This document shows, in pieces, positions 6,741 to 14,411 of a stretch of 37,338 nucleotides of DNA. How positions within the stretch are numbered: position 1 is the first letter of the stretch; every line of letters begins with the position of its first letter. The translations under genes and the position numbers were made by a program. The notes under the pieces were generated by a model. The model was not told where the DNA came from. It worked only from the letters and a program-made list of their open reading frames with translations, and did no database searches. The stretch comes from Streptomyces scabichelini (GTDB taxonomy: Bacteria; Actinomycetota; Actinomycetes; Streptomycetales; Streptomycetaceae). Location of the stretch: assembly GCF_011045015.1 (NCBI RefSeq), contig NZ_JAAKZY010000095.1, positions 1 through 37,338 on the forward strand, given 5' to 3'.

Positions 6741-8306
6741 TCAGTGCGTCATGGCCGGTGCCTCGTCCTGGAGCCGGTCGGCGCTCCGGGGCGCCGGGTC
6801 TTGCTCCGGAGCCGCTGTCGAGATCGGCGGGATGTGGCGCAGCAGCGTCATCACCAGTGCCGCAGTCACCAGGGCGAAGCCCGCGCTCACCGTGGACGCC
6901 GTCTGCAGCCCCGACGTGAACGCCTCCCGGGCGAGAGCGGCCAGTTCCTTGCCGTTCGGCATGTGTTCGGCCGCCGCCAGGGCCGCGCCCAGCGTGTCCC
7001 GCGCCTCCGCCGGGGCGTCCGACGGGATGCCGCCGCGGTAGACCGCGACCGCGATGCTGCCGGTGACCGCGATGCCCAGGGCCAGCCCCAGGTCGTACGC
7101 CGTCTGGCCGGTCGCCGCCGCTGCGCCTGCCTTCTCGGGCGGGGCGGAGCCGACGGCAAGCACCGTACCGAGCACGCTGATCGGGGCCACGCCGAACATG
7201 ATCACTGCGAGTGCGGTCGACGTCGGTACGACACCGGTCGAGACGGTCATCGCCGTGTAACCGGCCAGCGAGATCAGCAGGCCGCCGAAGATCACGTACG
7301 CCGGGCGGACGCGCCGCGCCAGTACCGGCGTCAGCTGCGAACCGGCCACCAGCCCCGCCGCGCCCGGCAGCAACCACAGCCCCGCCTCCAGCGGCGACTG
7401 TCCCGCCACCGCCTGGAGGTACTGCGGGACCAGGTACTCGACGCCGTTCAGCGCGGTCATGCCCAGCAGGAGGGTGAGCAGCGCGCCCGTGAAGGCGCGG
7501 TGCCGGAACAGGCGCAGGTCCAGGAACGGGGTTTCCAACCGGTTCTGACGGCGTATGAAGGCGGTTCCGAAGACCAGGCCGGCGGCGAACGCCACGGCGG
7601 CCGACGCGTTCGGGCCGTGCTCGGCCAGGGCCTTGATGCCGTACACCAGCGGCAGCACCGCCAGCAGGAAGAAGGCCACACTCGTCAGGTCCAGCCGCCC
7701 GGCCGCCGGATCGCGGTACTCGGGCAGCAGCATGGGGGCGACGGCCAGCACCGGCACCATGACCGGCACGCCGATCAGAAACGCCGAGCCCCACCACCAG
7801 CTGTCCAGCAGGACGCCGCCGACGATCGGCCCGACGGCCAGGCCCACGGACAGCGCGGTCACCCACATGGCGATCGCGGTGGCCCGCTGGCGCGGGTCGG
7901 CGAACATGTGGCTGATCAGCGAGAGCGTGGACGGCAGGACGGCTGCCCCCGTCACGCCGAGCAGTGCGCGGGCCGTGATCAGGGTCTCGGGGTTGGGGGC
8001 GTAGGCGGCGAGGAGTGAGGCCGCGACGAAACCCGCCGAGCCGGCCATCAGCAGCTTGCGACGGCCGATTCGGTCGCCGAGCGTGCCCATGATCACGAGC
8101 GTGCCGGCGGTCAGGAAGCCGTAGATGTCGGTGATCCACAGCAGCTCGGCACCGCTGGGCCGCAGATCGGCGGTCAGATACGGCGTGGCCAGCCACAGTA
8201 CGCCGAGGTCGGCAGTCATCAGAGCTACGGGAAGCAGCAGTACGGCGAGGCCGAGCCATTGGCGGGCACCTGCCCGGGACGGGGTCTGAGAAGTCTGAGA
8301 AGTCAT
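6741..8306 (-). CDS. MFS multidrug efflux transporter (DHA2/EmrB-QacA type, 14 TM)
   Basis: A 521-residue membrane protein made almost wholly of hydrophobic segments, of a length fitting 14 transmembrane helices. Motif A is GTLGDRIGRRKLL after the second helix, and a drug-antiporter motif C-like stretch VGLAVGPIVGGVLLD is seen in the fifth. It should export small toxic compounds using the proton gradient; the substrate is unknown. The ATG at 8306 is chosen because the first helix begins about 15 residues later. It has no ribosome site (the bases before it read CTGTCTCCCC), so it may be made from a leaderless transcript. A conserved element (8311-8357) lies directly upstream and is repeated before the SDR gene. 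The LuxR-type regulator gene lies just upstream on the same strand. Confidence 0.9.
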   Translation of the reverse strand: MTSQTSQTPSRAGARQWLGLAVLLLPVALMTADLGVLWLATPYLTADLRPSGAELLWITDIYGFLTAGTLVIMGTLGDRIGRRKLLMAGSAGFVAASLLAAYAPNPETLITARALLGVTGAAVLPSTLSLISHMFADPRQRATAIAMWVTALSVGLAVGPIVGGVLLDSWWWGSAFLIGVPVMVPVLAVAPMLLPEYRDPAAGRLDLTSVAFFLLAVLPLVYGIKALAEHGPNASAAVAFAAGLVFGTAFIRRQNRLETPFLDLRLFRHRAFTGALLTLLLGMTALNGVEYLVPQYLQAVAGQSPLEAGLWLLPGAAGLVAGSQLTPVLARRVRPAYVIFGGLLISLAGYTAMTVSTGVVPTSTALAVIMFGVAPISVLGTVLAVGSAPPEKAGAAAATGQTAYDLGLALGIAVTGSIAVAVYRGGIPSDAPAEARDTLGAALAAAEHMPNGKELAALAREAFTSGLQTASTVSAGFALVTAALVMTLLRHIPPISTAAPEQDPAPRSADRLQDEAPAMTH

Positions 8307-8310
8307 GGGG

Positions 8311-8357
8311 AGACAGTGCGGTGCGGCGCTTCGGGTCCGGCTCGGACGGTGTTGTGG
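8311..8357 (-). promoter_or_regulatory. Conserved upstream element, copy 1 (before MFS exporter)
   Basis: Bases 8324-8346 are identical, in the same orientation, to 14324-14346 before the SDR gene. Over 8311-8350 the two copies match at 34 of 40 positions without gaps. The core holds two heptamers, TCGGGTC (8331) and TCGGACG (8342), at an 11-base pitch. It abuts the start codon of the MFS gene. It may be a shared promoter or a regulator site; the 11-base pitch resembles SARP boxes. Confidence 0.5.
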
Positions 8358-8483
8358 TGGTGTTGCGATGGCGCCCGCCAGCCAACGGCCGCCCCCCTCG
8401 CAGCTCGCTGAACGGCTGCGCCTCCTCGCCGAGCAGGCGCATGACCAACGGCGCCCGCTTGTTCTGCGGTCATCCACCGCGCG

Positions 8484-8504
8484 GTGGTGCGCTTAGTGCA
8501 CCAC
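8484..8504 (-). terminator. Hairpin at the end of the LAL regulator gene
   Basis: GTGGTGC (8484-8490) and GCACCAC (8498-8504) pair around a 7-base loop that contains the TAA stop (8493-8495). A 14-bp palindrome without loop, CCACCGC-GCGGTGG, follows at 8474-8487 and overlaps the first arm. Together they could stop transcription or form alternative stems between the regulator and the MFS gene. Confidence 0.4.
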
Positions 8505-11087
8505 GCCGAGTGAGCGGGCGGTCTCTGCGGCCTCCCGCCGCGAGGCGACCCCCAACTTGCCGAGGATCGCGGCGACGTGGTGGTCCACGGTCCGCACGGA
8601 GAGCACTAGCCGCTGTGCGATCTGTGCGTTGGTCAGGCCTTCGGTGAGCAGGTCAAGCACATCTGCCTGACGGTGAGTCAGGCCCGCCGGGTGGGCGCGG
8701 GTCGTCGCCGTCGGGCCGCGCGGCACTCGCCGCAGCCCGAGATCGCGCAGCCGGTCGCGGACCAGGCCCGCGACCGCCGTGGTGCCCAGCCCGTCGAGGA
8801 GCCGCAATGCCTCCAGGGTCGGCTCGGGCTGCCCGGACTCGGCGAGTTCCAGGGCCTGTTCGTACGTCGCTCCCGTCGCCGCCCAGCCTTGGGCGGCCTT
8901 GCGCCAGTCGCCGCGCAGGCCGGCCGCGTACGGCTCGGGGCAGCCCTCGAACGGCTCGGCGGGCAGGCCGGCCCGTGCGGTGTGGCGGAGCAACTCGGCG
9001 CGGAAGGGCGCCTGGCCCGGCCGGCAGAGGTGAGGCAGCAGGGCATCGCGTACGGCGGCGGCGACGTCCGGGCGGCGCGCCAGCCAGGCCCACTCGGCGT
9101 AGGCGAGGCCCGCGTACGCCAGGCCGGGCAGGGACCGCTGGAGCTGCGCGCGGCGCCAGGCCTCGGCCAGCCACCCCTCCGCCCGGTCGTCGCCGCGGCG
9201 GGCCAGCAGCCGCGCGTAGGGCGGAACGCTGTAGACGTAGAGCATCCCCGGGTCGTCCCTGGCCTCCACCAGCACGCGCAGCCCGTCCTCGGCGTCACTC
9301 GTCCTGCCGTGGTGCATCAGGGACAGGCAGCGGTGGACCTCCAGGTTGTACGCGTGCGACCAGAAGCCGCGCTCCCGGGCGAAGGCCAGCCCTTCGTCGA
9401 CGCACCGGTCCAGGGCCTCCAGGTCTCCGAAGCGGTACAGGAGTTCGGCGAGATTGGTGTAGGCGCGGGCGACGCCCTCGTGACAGCCCTCCCGCAGGGA
9501 CACCTCCAGGCTCTCGCGGACGTCGTTCAGGGCATGAGCCGGGTCGCCCAGGTCCGCCCGCGCGACGCCGAGGTAGTTCAGGCACAGCGCGACCAGGCCG
9601 TTGTACCGGGACAGGGTGGCGAGGTGGCGCGCCCGGCGCAGTACGGGCATGGCCTGTTCGCTGTGGCCGGTGAGCGCGAGCAGTGCCCCCCGGTGGGCCA
9701 GCGCGTAGCTGAGGTACGGCGTGTTCCCGGTCGGTTCGAGCACCTGCACGGCCCGCGCCGCGGCCTCCTCCGCGGCGTCGGTCGCCCCGGTCATGTACTG
9801 GTGGCGGGAAAGCCCCACCAGGGCATCGCCCAGCGGCACGCACTCGCCGAGCGGCTCATAAAGCCGTACGGCCTCACCTCCGGCGGCCACCGCCTCGGCG
9901 AAACGGTGGGCGTTGTACAGCTCCCAGGCGTAGGCGTCCATCAGCCCGGCCCGCTCTGCGGTGGTGAACCGGCCGGGATGGCGCAGCGCCGCCTCGAAGT
10001 GCACGAGAGCCTGCCGGTGGGAGCCGGCCCTGGCCGCCTCATAGCCGGCCAGCGGCGCATACTCGACGACGGTGTCCGCGTCGTCGGCCTGCACCGCATG
10101 ATGGACAAGACGGTCCAGGTCCGGCTCCTGCTGTGCGCGCAGGGCGTTCACCACGGCCCGGTTGAGGCTGCGGCGGCGCAGCGCGGGCAGGCCGCACTCG
10201 ATGGCCCGGCGGGCGAGTTCGTGCCGGAACGCCAGCCCCTCGGCACGCACCTCGATGATGCCCCGCTCCTCCGCCTGGGGCAGGTCGTCGAGGTGCTCGC
10301 CGAGCAGGGCCTCCGCCAGCTCGAACCCGACGTGGGTGGGAACCACGGACAGCCGGCCCAGGGCGGTCCGGCAGCCGTCGTCGAGCAGCCGCACCCGGGC
10401 GAGCACCGCGTCCGCGACCGTGTCCGGCACCGCGCCCGGCGCGTCGGCGAGCACCTCGGTGACGTAGAAGGGGTTGCCGCCGGTCACCGCGTGCAGCGTG
10501 TCCGGATCACGTCCGGTACCGGTGGCGAGCGCGGTGACCGCGGCCGGGGACAGCGGGCGCAGCGCGAGTCGGCGCATCCGCGTCCGCGCGAGCGCACCCA
10601 GCAGCCGCTGCAGCGGATGGCCCGTGCTCACCGCGTCGTCCCGGAAGGTGAGCACGAGCACGGCAGGCAACCGGTCGATCCGGCCGGCCAGATACGTCAG
10701 CGCGTCCAGAGTCGCGTCGTCGGCCCAGTGGACGTCCTCGACCACCAGCACGGCCGGATCCGGCCCGGACAGCTCCTCCGGCAGCGCCGCCAGGACCGCC
10801 TCACCGGCGTCCTCCTCGGCGAGCGCCTTCTCCAGCGGCCCGCCGGTGCCGTGCACGGCGTCCCGCAGCGGCCCCAGAGTGCGCGGCGCCATCAGGTCGT
10901 CGCAGGCCCCCACAAGGACGCGCGTACCGTCACCTACCGCCTGGATGAACGCGCGCACCAGGCTTGTCTTACCGATACCGGCCTCCCCGACGACCAGCAC
11001 CACCGAGCCGTGCCCCGCCACCGCGTCGTCGACGGCCGCCAGCAGCTCCCTCAGGTCCTTCTCCCGTTCCAGCAAATTCCCCCGCAT
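8493..11087 (-). CDS. LuxR-family ATP-binding regulator (LAL type)
   Basis: An 864-residue cytoplasmic regulator. It opens directly with the ATPase domain (LEREKDLRELL; Walker A GEAGIGKT at residues 34-41; Walker B VLVVEDVHWAD at 113-123). A long alpha-helical repeat region rich in Ala and Leu (TPR/MalT-like) follows, and a LuxR helix-turn-helix ends the protein (LTHRQADVLDLL, LTNAQIAQRL, SVRTVDHHVAAIL). This order is that of LAL regulators such as MalT or PikD (family knowledge), which bind a ligand and ATP and activate transcription. The ATG at 11087 lies eleven codons before the ATPase fold begins; no ribosome site precedes it (CGCTCTCCCC), so translation may be leaderless. The frame is open far upstream, but that part is low-complexity and overlaps the divergent gene. 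Likely targets are the adjacent MFS gene and the trefoil genes; this is inferred from position. Confidence 0.9.
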   Translation of the reverse strand: MRGNLLEREKDLRELLAAVDDAVAGHGSVVLVVGEAGIGKTSLVRAFIQAVGDGTRVLVGACDDLMAPRTLGPLRDAVHGTGGPLEKALAEEDAGEAVLAALPEELSGPDPAVLVVEDVHWADDATLDALTYLAGRIDRLPAVLVLTFRDDAVSTGHPLQRLLGALARTRMRRLALRPLSPAAVTALATGTGRDPDTLHAVTGGNPFYVTEVLADAPGAVPDTVADAVLARVRLLDDGCRTALGRLSVVPTHVGFELAEALLGEHLDDLPQAEERGIIEVRAEGLAFRHELARRAIECGLPALRRRSLNRAVVNALRAQQEPDLDRLVHHAVQADDADTVVEYAPLAGYEAARAGSHRQALVHFEAALRHPGRFTTAERAGLMDAYAWELYNAHRFAEAVAAGGEAVRLYEPLGECVPLGDALVGLSRHQYMTGATDAAEEAAARAVQVLEPTGNTPYLSYALAHRGALLALTGHSEQAMPVLRRARHLATLSRYNGLVALCLNYLGVARADLGDPAHALNDVRESLEVSLREGCHEGVARAYTNLAELLYRFGDLEALDRCVDEGLAFARERGFWSHAYNLEVHRCLSLMHHGRTSDAEDGLRVLVEARDDPGMLYVYSVPPYARLLARRGDDRAEGWLAEAWRRAQLQRSLPGLAYAGLAYAEWAWLARRPDVAAAVRDALLPHLCRPGQAPFRAELLRHTARAGLPAEPFEGCPEPYAAGLRGDWRKAAQGWAATGATYEQALELAESGQPEPTLEALRLLDGLGTTAVAGLVRDRLRDLGLRRVPRGPTATTRAHPAGLTHRQADVLDLLTEGLTNAQIAQRLVLSVRTVDHHVAAILGKLGVASRREAAETARSLGVVH

Positions 11088-11349
11088 GGGGAGAGCGTGG
11101 CACCACACGGCCCCGGCAGGAGCCCCCCGACCCGGATTTGCGCTGCCTATGGCATACACCGGTCCGACGGCCGACGTAGGCACAGACGGAGCCCCGACAT
11201 GGGCAACGGTCACCGATGTCCGTGGCCGTGCAACACCCGTACAACAGAGATGAGTTCGGACAGGGCCGGAGATCCCGGTCCGACCGGCCGAGCGGGCCCC
11301 AGCGTCCACACGACCTTTCCGTATGCCACTCAAAGAATAGGGAGCATCA

Positions 11350-11919
11350 ATGTCACCGAAGAATCTCGGTCCATTGCTCAAACGGAGCACCTTCACTCGC
11401 GGCATGTCCGCGGCGGCCATCGTTGCGGCGGCACTTTCAGTCAGCGCCATGACGACGGCTACGCCGGCATCTGCGGCCATCGGACCGGACGAGAATGTTG
11501 CCATCCTTCCCACCGATGATCAGAAGGTCAATGCCGCGCACAATGGTTCCGACAAGCCGGTGCGGCCCGCAGACAGCAAAAATGGTTTCAGCCTCGTCGA
11601 GACCTGGAGGCTGACCGAGGCTGAACCTGGCAGCTACTTTCTGATGAACCAGTACTTCGGGGAAGGGACCGTATACCTGAAGGGCGGCGGCAGTGTCGGG
11701 TCTGCCGCGACGGCTTCCAGCTTCAACATCAATGAAAGGAACGCCTACCGTTGGAAGATCGTGGGCGACCGATTCAGCGCGGAGTTGGTGAATGTTAAGT
11801 CCGGTCTTCGCCTGACATATCACAAGGCGGGCACTGGCTTCGACACCACGCGCTTCACGATGGACACCCAATTCAAGGCGGGACAGAAATTCAACCTGAA
11901 GCATCTCAGCTTCCCGTGA
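11350..11919 (+). CDS. Secreted beta-trefoil-like protein A, function unknown
   Basis: A 189-residue protein starting at the ATG after GGGAGCATCA. Residues 1-43 are a Sec signal peptide with a long hydrophobic core (AAAIVAAALSVSAM) and an ASA cleavage site. The mature part has no Cys and shows three weak repeats of the kind 'aromatic-W/F-basic-I/L' (AYRWKIVG; FNLKHLSF at the end), which suggests a ricin-B-like beta-trefoil. This is a guess from pattern, not a firm match. The next gene encodes a similar-sized protein with clearer ricin-type motifs and the same ribosome-site context, so the two look like an old tandem pair. Codons use A and T in third place more than neighbouring genes (AAT GGT, AAA AAT), hinting at later arrival. 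Confidence 0.72.
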   Translation: MSPKNLGPLLKRSTFTRGMSAAAIVAAALSVSAMTTATPASAAIGPDENVAILPTDDQKVNAAHNGSDKPVRPADSKNGFSLVETWRLTEAEPGSYFLMNQYFGEGTVYLKGGGSVGSAATASSFNINERNAYRWKIVGDRFSAELVNVKSGLRLTYHKAGTGFDTTRFTMDTQFKAGQKFNLKHLSFP

Positions 11920-11970
11920 AACATGTCCTCCCTTCATCGTCCGTTCAGAATTTCCAAGTATTGGAGCATC

Positions 11971-12522
11971 ATGTCTCTGAAGCATCTTCTCCAGGTTCCC
12001 GCTCGTTCCAGCGCAGCGGTGCTTACGGCGGGCGCAGCGGCGCTGTCCGGCGTTGCCCTTGCCGCACCGGCACAGGCGGCTCCTTTCTATGTGGAGATCT
12101 CCCCGCAGAGCGCTCCGGGGAAAGCGATCGCCGACAGCGTCTCCGGATCCGGATTCGGCAACGTAGTACTCAGGACCGACAGCACCGCGAATTCCCAGCG
12201 GTGGGAAATGAAGCAGGTCGCTAACCTGGGCGGCAGTAAGCTTGCCTTCAACTACATCAACAAAGAAGGCGGCTGCCTGGACGTGGCAAACAAGTCGAGG
12301 GTATCCGGCGTCAAGCTGGTCGTCGCGCAGTGCGACGGCTCTTTCTCCCAGCAGTGGATTCGTGACTTCAGTGTCAACACCACGTTCCTGGAGACTCAGA
12401 ACCGGAACAGCGGCCTGTTCATGACCGCAGACAGCACCACGTCGGGCACGGAACTCAAGCAGCGGGTCGCCGTCGGCAGCTTCGGCCAATTCTGGTCGGT
12501 TTTCGGGGCCGACCCGCAGTGA
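11971..12522 (+). CDS. Secreted ricin-B-like beta-trefoil protein B
   Basis: A 183-residue protein. The ATG at 11971 is preceded by GGAGCATC, matching the context of the first gene; an in-frame ATG at 11923 would add 16 residues before the signal and lacks a good site. The signal peptide runs to about residue 36 (VALAAPAQA). The mature part has three QxW-like ends typical of RICIN repeats: SQRWEMK, SQQWIRDF and GQFWSVF, with GGCLDVANKS in the middle repeat, a standard sugar-pocket segment with Cys paired to a later C-D-G. It probably binds carbohydrate outside the cell. No catalytic domain is attached, so it is a stand-alone lectin-like protein. It probably shares a transcript with the gene before it (51 bases apart) and perhaps with the methyltransferase 90 bases downstream. 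Confidence 0.75.
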   Translation: MSLKHLLQVPARSSAAVLTAGAAALSGVALAAPAQAAPFYVEISPQSAPGKAIADSVSGSGFGNVVLRTDSTANSQRWEMKQVANLGGSKLAFNYINKEGGCLDVANKSRVSGVKLVVAQCDGSFSQQWIRDFSVNTTFLETQNRNSGLFMTADSTTSGTELKQRVAVGSFGQFWSVFGADPQ

Positions 12523-12612
12523 GTACCCATGTGAAAAATGCAGAATCCCGGAACTCGAGGTTCCCGGCGCGTATGTGTGGTGCCCATAGCGACCTGAAGG
12601 AAGGGACACCAA

Positions 12613-13416
12613 TTGACCGGCAAGGACCTGGAGTCGTCACGCTTTCCGCGGGCGGTCCGTTACCACCCGGACTGGATCCGATCCAGCGTCAGCGGTGGGG
12701 CCAACTCGCTGTGGCTGACCGAATGGCTCACCGAGGAGATGGACCTGCGCCCCGGAATGAGGATCCTGGACCTGGGCTGCGGCCGTGGCGCCTCGTCGGT
12801 CTTCCTGCACCATGAGTTCAACGTCCAGGTCTGGGCCACCGATCTGTGGTTCAGCGCCGACGAACGCCTGCAACGCGTCCGCGACGCCGACGCCGGTCAC
12901 GCGGTGTTCCCCATCCACGCCGACGCTCGATCCCTGCCGTTCGCCGCGGGCTTCTTCGACGCCATCGTCAGCATCGACTCGTTCGTCTACTACGGCACCG
13001 ACGACCTGTACCTCAACTATCTGGCCCGGTTCGTCAAACCCGGCGGCCAGATCGGCATCGTCGGCGCCGGACTGACACGCGAGATCGACGGACCGCCGCC
13101 CGCGCACCTGACGGCCTGGTGGGAGCCGAGTATGGCCTGTCTGCACTCGGCCACCTGGTGGCGCCGCCACTGGGAACGCAGCGGCATCGCCCACGTGGAG
13201 GTGGCCGACACCATGACCGACGGCTGGGAACACTGGCTGCGCTGGCAGCACACGGTCGCCCCCGACAACACCGTGGAGATCGACGCCTTGACCGCCGACC
13301 AGGGACGCTGCCTCGGCTACGTCCGCGCCATCGCCCGCCGGACCGACGCAACGCCCGACGAGCCCATCACGTCGGTTCCGGTGACGTACGCGAAGCACCC
13401 CGTGTACCGCACCTGA
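12613..13416 (+). CDS. Class I SAM-dependent methyltransferase
   Basis: A 267-residue cytoplasmic enzyme. The start is TTG, supported by GGAAGGGA seven bases upstream and by the fact that the first ATG in frame comes after the N-terminal helix. Motif I is ILDLGCGRGASSVFL (near residue 50), motif II has the acidic end VWATDLW, motif III is ADARSLPFAAGFFDAIVSID, and post-motif sequence is RFVKPGGQIGIVG. It transfers a methyl group from S-adenosylmethionine to a small molecule; the acceptor is unknown. The C-terminal part is rich in Trp and His (TAWWEPS, TWWRRHW), which may form a hydrophobic acceptor pocket. It lies after the trefoil pair on the same strand and converges with the SDR gene (58 bases between stops). 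Confidence 0.87.
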   Translation: MTGKDLESSRFPRAVRYHPDWIRSSVSGGANSLWLTEWLTEEMDLRPGMRILDLGCGRGASSVFLHHEFNVQVWATDLWFSADERLQRVRDADAGHAVFPIHADARSLPFAAGFFDAIVSIDSFVYYGTDDLYLNYLARFVKPGGQIGIVGAGLTREIDGPPPAHLTAWWEPSMACLHSATWWRRHWERSGIAHVEVADTMTDGWEHWLRWQHTVAPDNTVEIDALTADQGRCLGYVRAIARRTDATPDEPITSVPVTYAKHPVYRT

Positions 13417-13474
13417 ATGACGGCCTGGTGCCGGTCTGCCCCGTGCTCCACCCGATGACGACTGCGTACCGGGA

Positions 13475-14224
13475 TCAGATGCCGAGGCCGGAGCCGCCGC
13501 TGGCGTCGATGTTCTGGCCGGTGACCCAGCGGCCGTCGGCTGAGGCGAGGAAGGCGACGACGTCGGCGACGTCGTCGGGCTGCCCGACCCGGTTGAAGAC
13601 GGAGAACGCGGCGGCGTGTGCCTTGGCGTCGGGGTCCGCCATCCACGGGTGGATGTCGGTCTCGATCGTGCCGGGGGAGACGGCGTTGACGGTGATGCCG
13701 CGCGAGCCCAGCGTCTGGGCGAGCGTGAGGGTCAGCACCTCCACCGCGCCCTTGGCGGCGGCGTAGGACGTCATGCCGGGGAAGGCCACCTTGGTGACGC
13801 CGGAGGAGATGTTGATGACGCGGCCGCCGTCGCGCAGCCGGTCCAGGCCCTTCTGGATGATGAAGAAGGGCGCCTTGGCGTTGACCGCGAAGACCTTGTC
13901 GTAGTCGGCCTCGGAGACCTCGTGGATCAGGCCGGGGCCCGCGATGCCCGCGTTGTTCACCAGGATGTCGACGCCGTCGGCGTGCTCGTCGAACGCCTTC
14001 CACAGGGCGTCGGCGTCGCCGGGCACACCCAGTTCGGTACGGAAGGAGAAGGCGCTGCCACCCGCGGCCTCGATCGCGGTCACCGTCTCCTTCGCCGCCG
14101 TCTCGTCGGAGCCGTAGTGCACGGCGACCCGGGCGCCGTCCCCGGCCAGCCGCAGGGCGATGGCCCGGCCGATGCCGCGGCTGCCGCCGGTGACCAGTGC
14201 CGTTCTGCCGGTGAGTCGTCCCAT
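13475..14224 (-). CDS. SDR-family oxidoreductase (classical, FabG-like)
   Basis: A 249-residue NAD(P)H-dependent reductase or dehydrogenase. It has TGGSRGIG (residues 12-19, cofactor binding), NNAG (90-93), the catalytic Ser in NISSG (140-141), and Y154-x-x-x-K158. The C-terminal VTGQNIDASGG segment is the standard end of this family. The ATG at 14224 has AAGGAGAAG eight bases upstream. Many close relatives are annotated 3-oxoacyl-ACP reductase or glucose 1-dehydrogenase; the real substrate cannot be read from the sequence. It is divergent from the SARP gene, and its upstream region carries the second copy of the element found before the MFS exporter. Confidence 0.92.
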   Translation of the reverse strand: MGRLTGRTALVTGGSRGIGRAIALRLAGDGARVAVHYGSDETAAKETVTAIEAAGGSAFSFRTELGVPGDADALWKAFDEHADGVDILVNNAGIAGPGLIHEVSEADYDKVFAVNAKAPFFIIQKGLDRLRDGGRVINISSGVTKVAFPGMTSYAAAKGAVEVLTLTLAQTLGSRGITVNAVSPGTIETDIHPWMADPDAKAHAAAFSVFNRVGQPDDVADVVAFLASADGRWVTGQNIDASGGSGLGI

Positions 14225-14310
14225 GGTGCTTCTCCTTGTTCGTATGACGCCCTACGCGGTGCGTGGTGTCCTGCTGGCCGCGGTCCGAGTGCCGTTCGCT
14301 TCGGATGAGA

Positions 14311-14357
14311 GGACTGTGCGGCCCGGCGCTTCGGGTCCGGCTCGGATGGCGTTACGG
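14311..14357. promoter_or_regulatory. Conserved upstream element, copy 2 (SDR/SARP divergent promoter)
   Basis: Bases 14324-14346 are identical to 8324-8346, with further matches on both sides. It lies about 100 bases before the SDR start on one side and 55 to 100 bases before the SARP start on the other. It contains TCGGGTC (14331) and TCGGATG (14342) at an 11-base pitch. It could serve either gene. Confidence 0.5.
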
Positions 14358-14411
14358 CTCTGTTCGGCTCTGTTCGGGCTCCTTCCGGAAGCCCGGGTTA
14401 CCGTGGGCGGC

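Noticed and set aside
11088..11513. N-terminal extension of the LAL frame up to 11513
   Set aside because: The added 142 residues have no domain, overlap the divergent secreted protein gene, and the ATPase domain begins right after the ATG at 11087.
8673..11519. Plus-strand open frame of 948 codons opposite the LAL gene
   Set aside because: Low-complexity Arg/Gly/Gln protein; the LAL frame has Walker and LuxR motifs.
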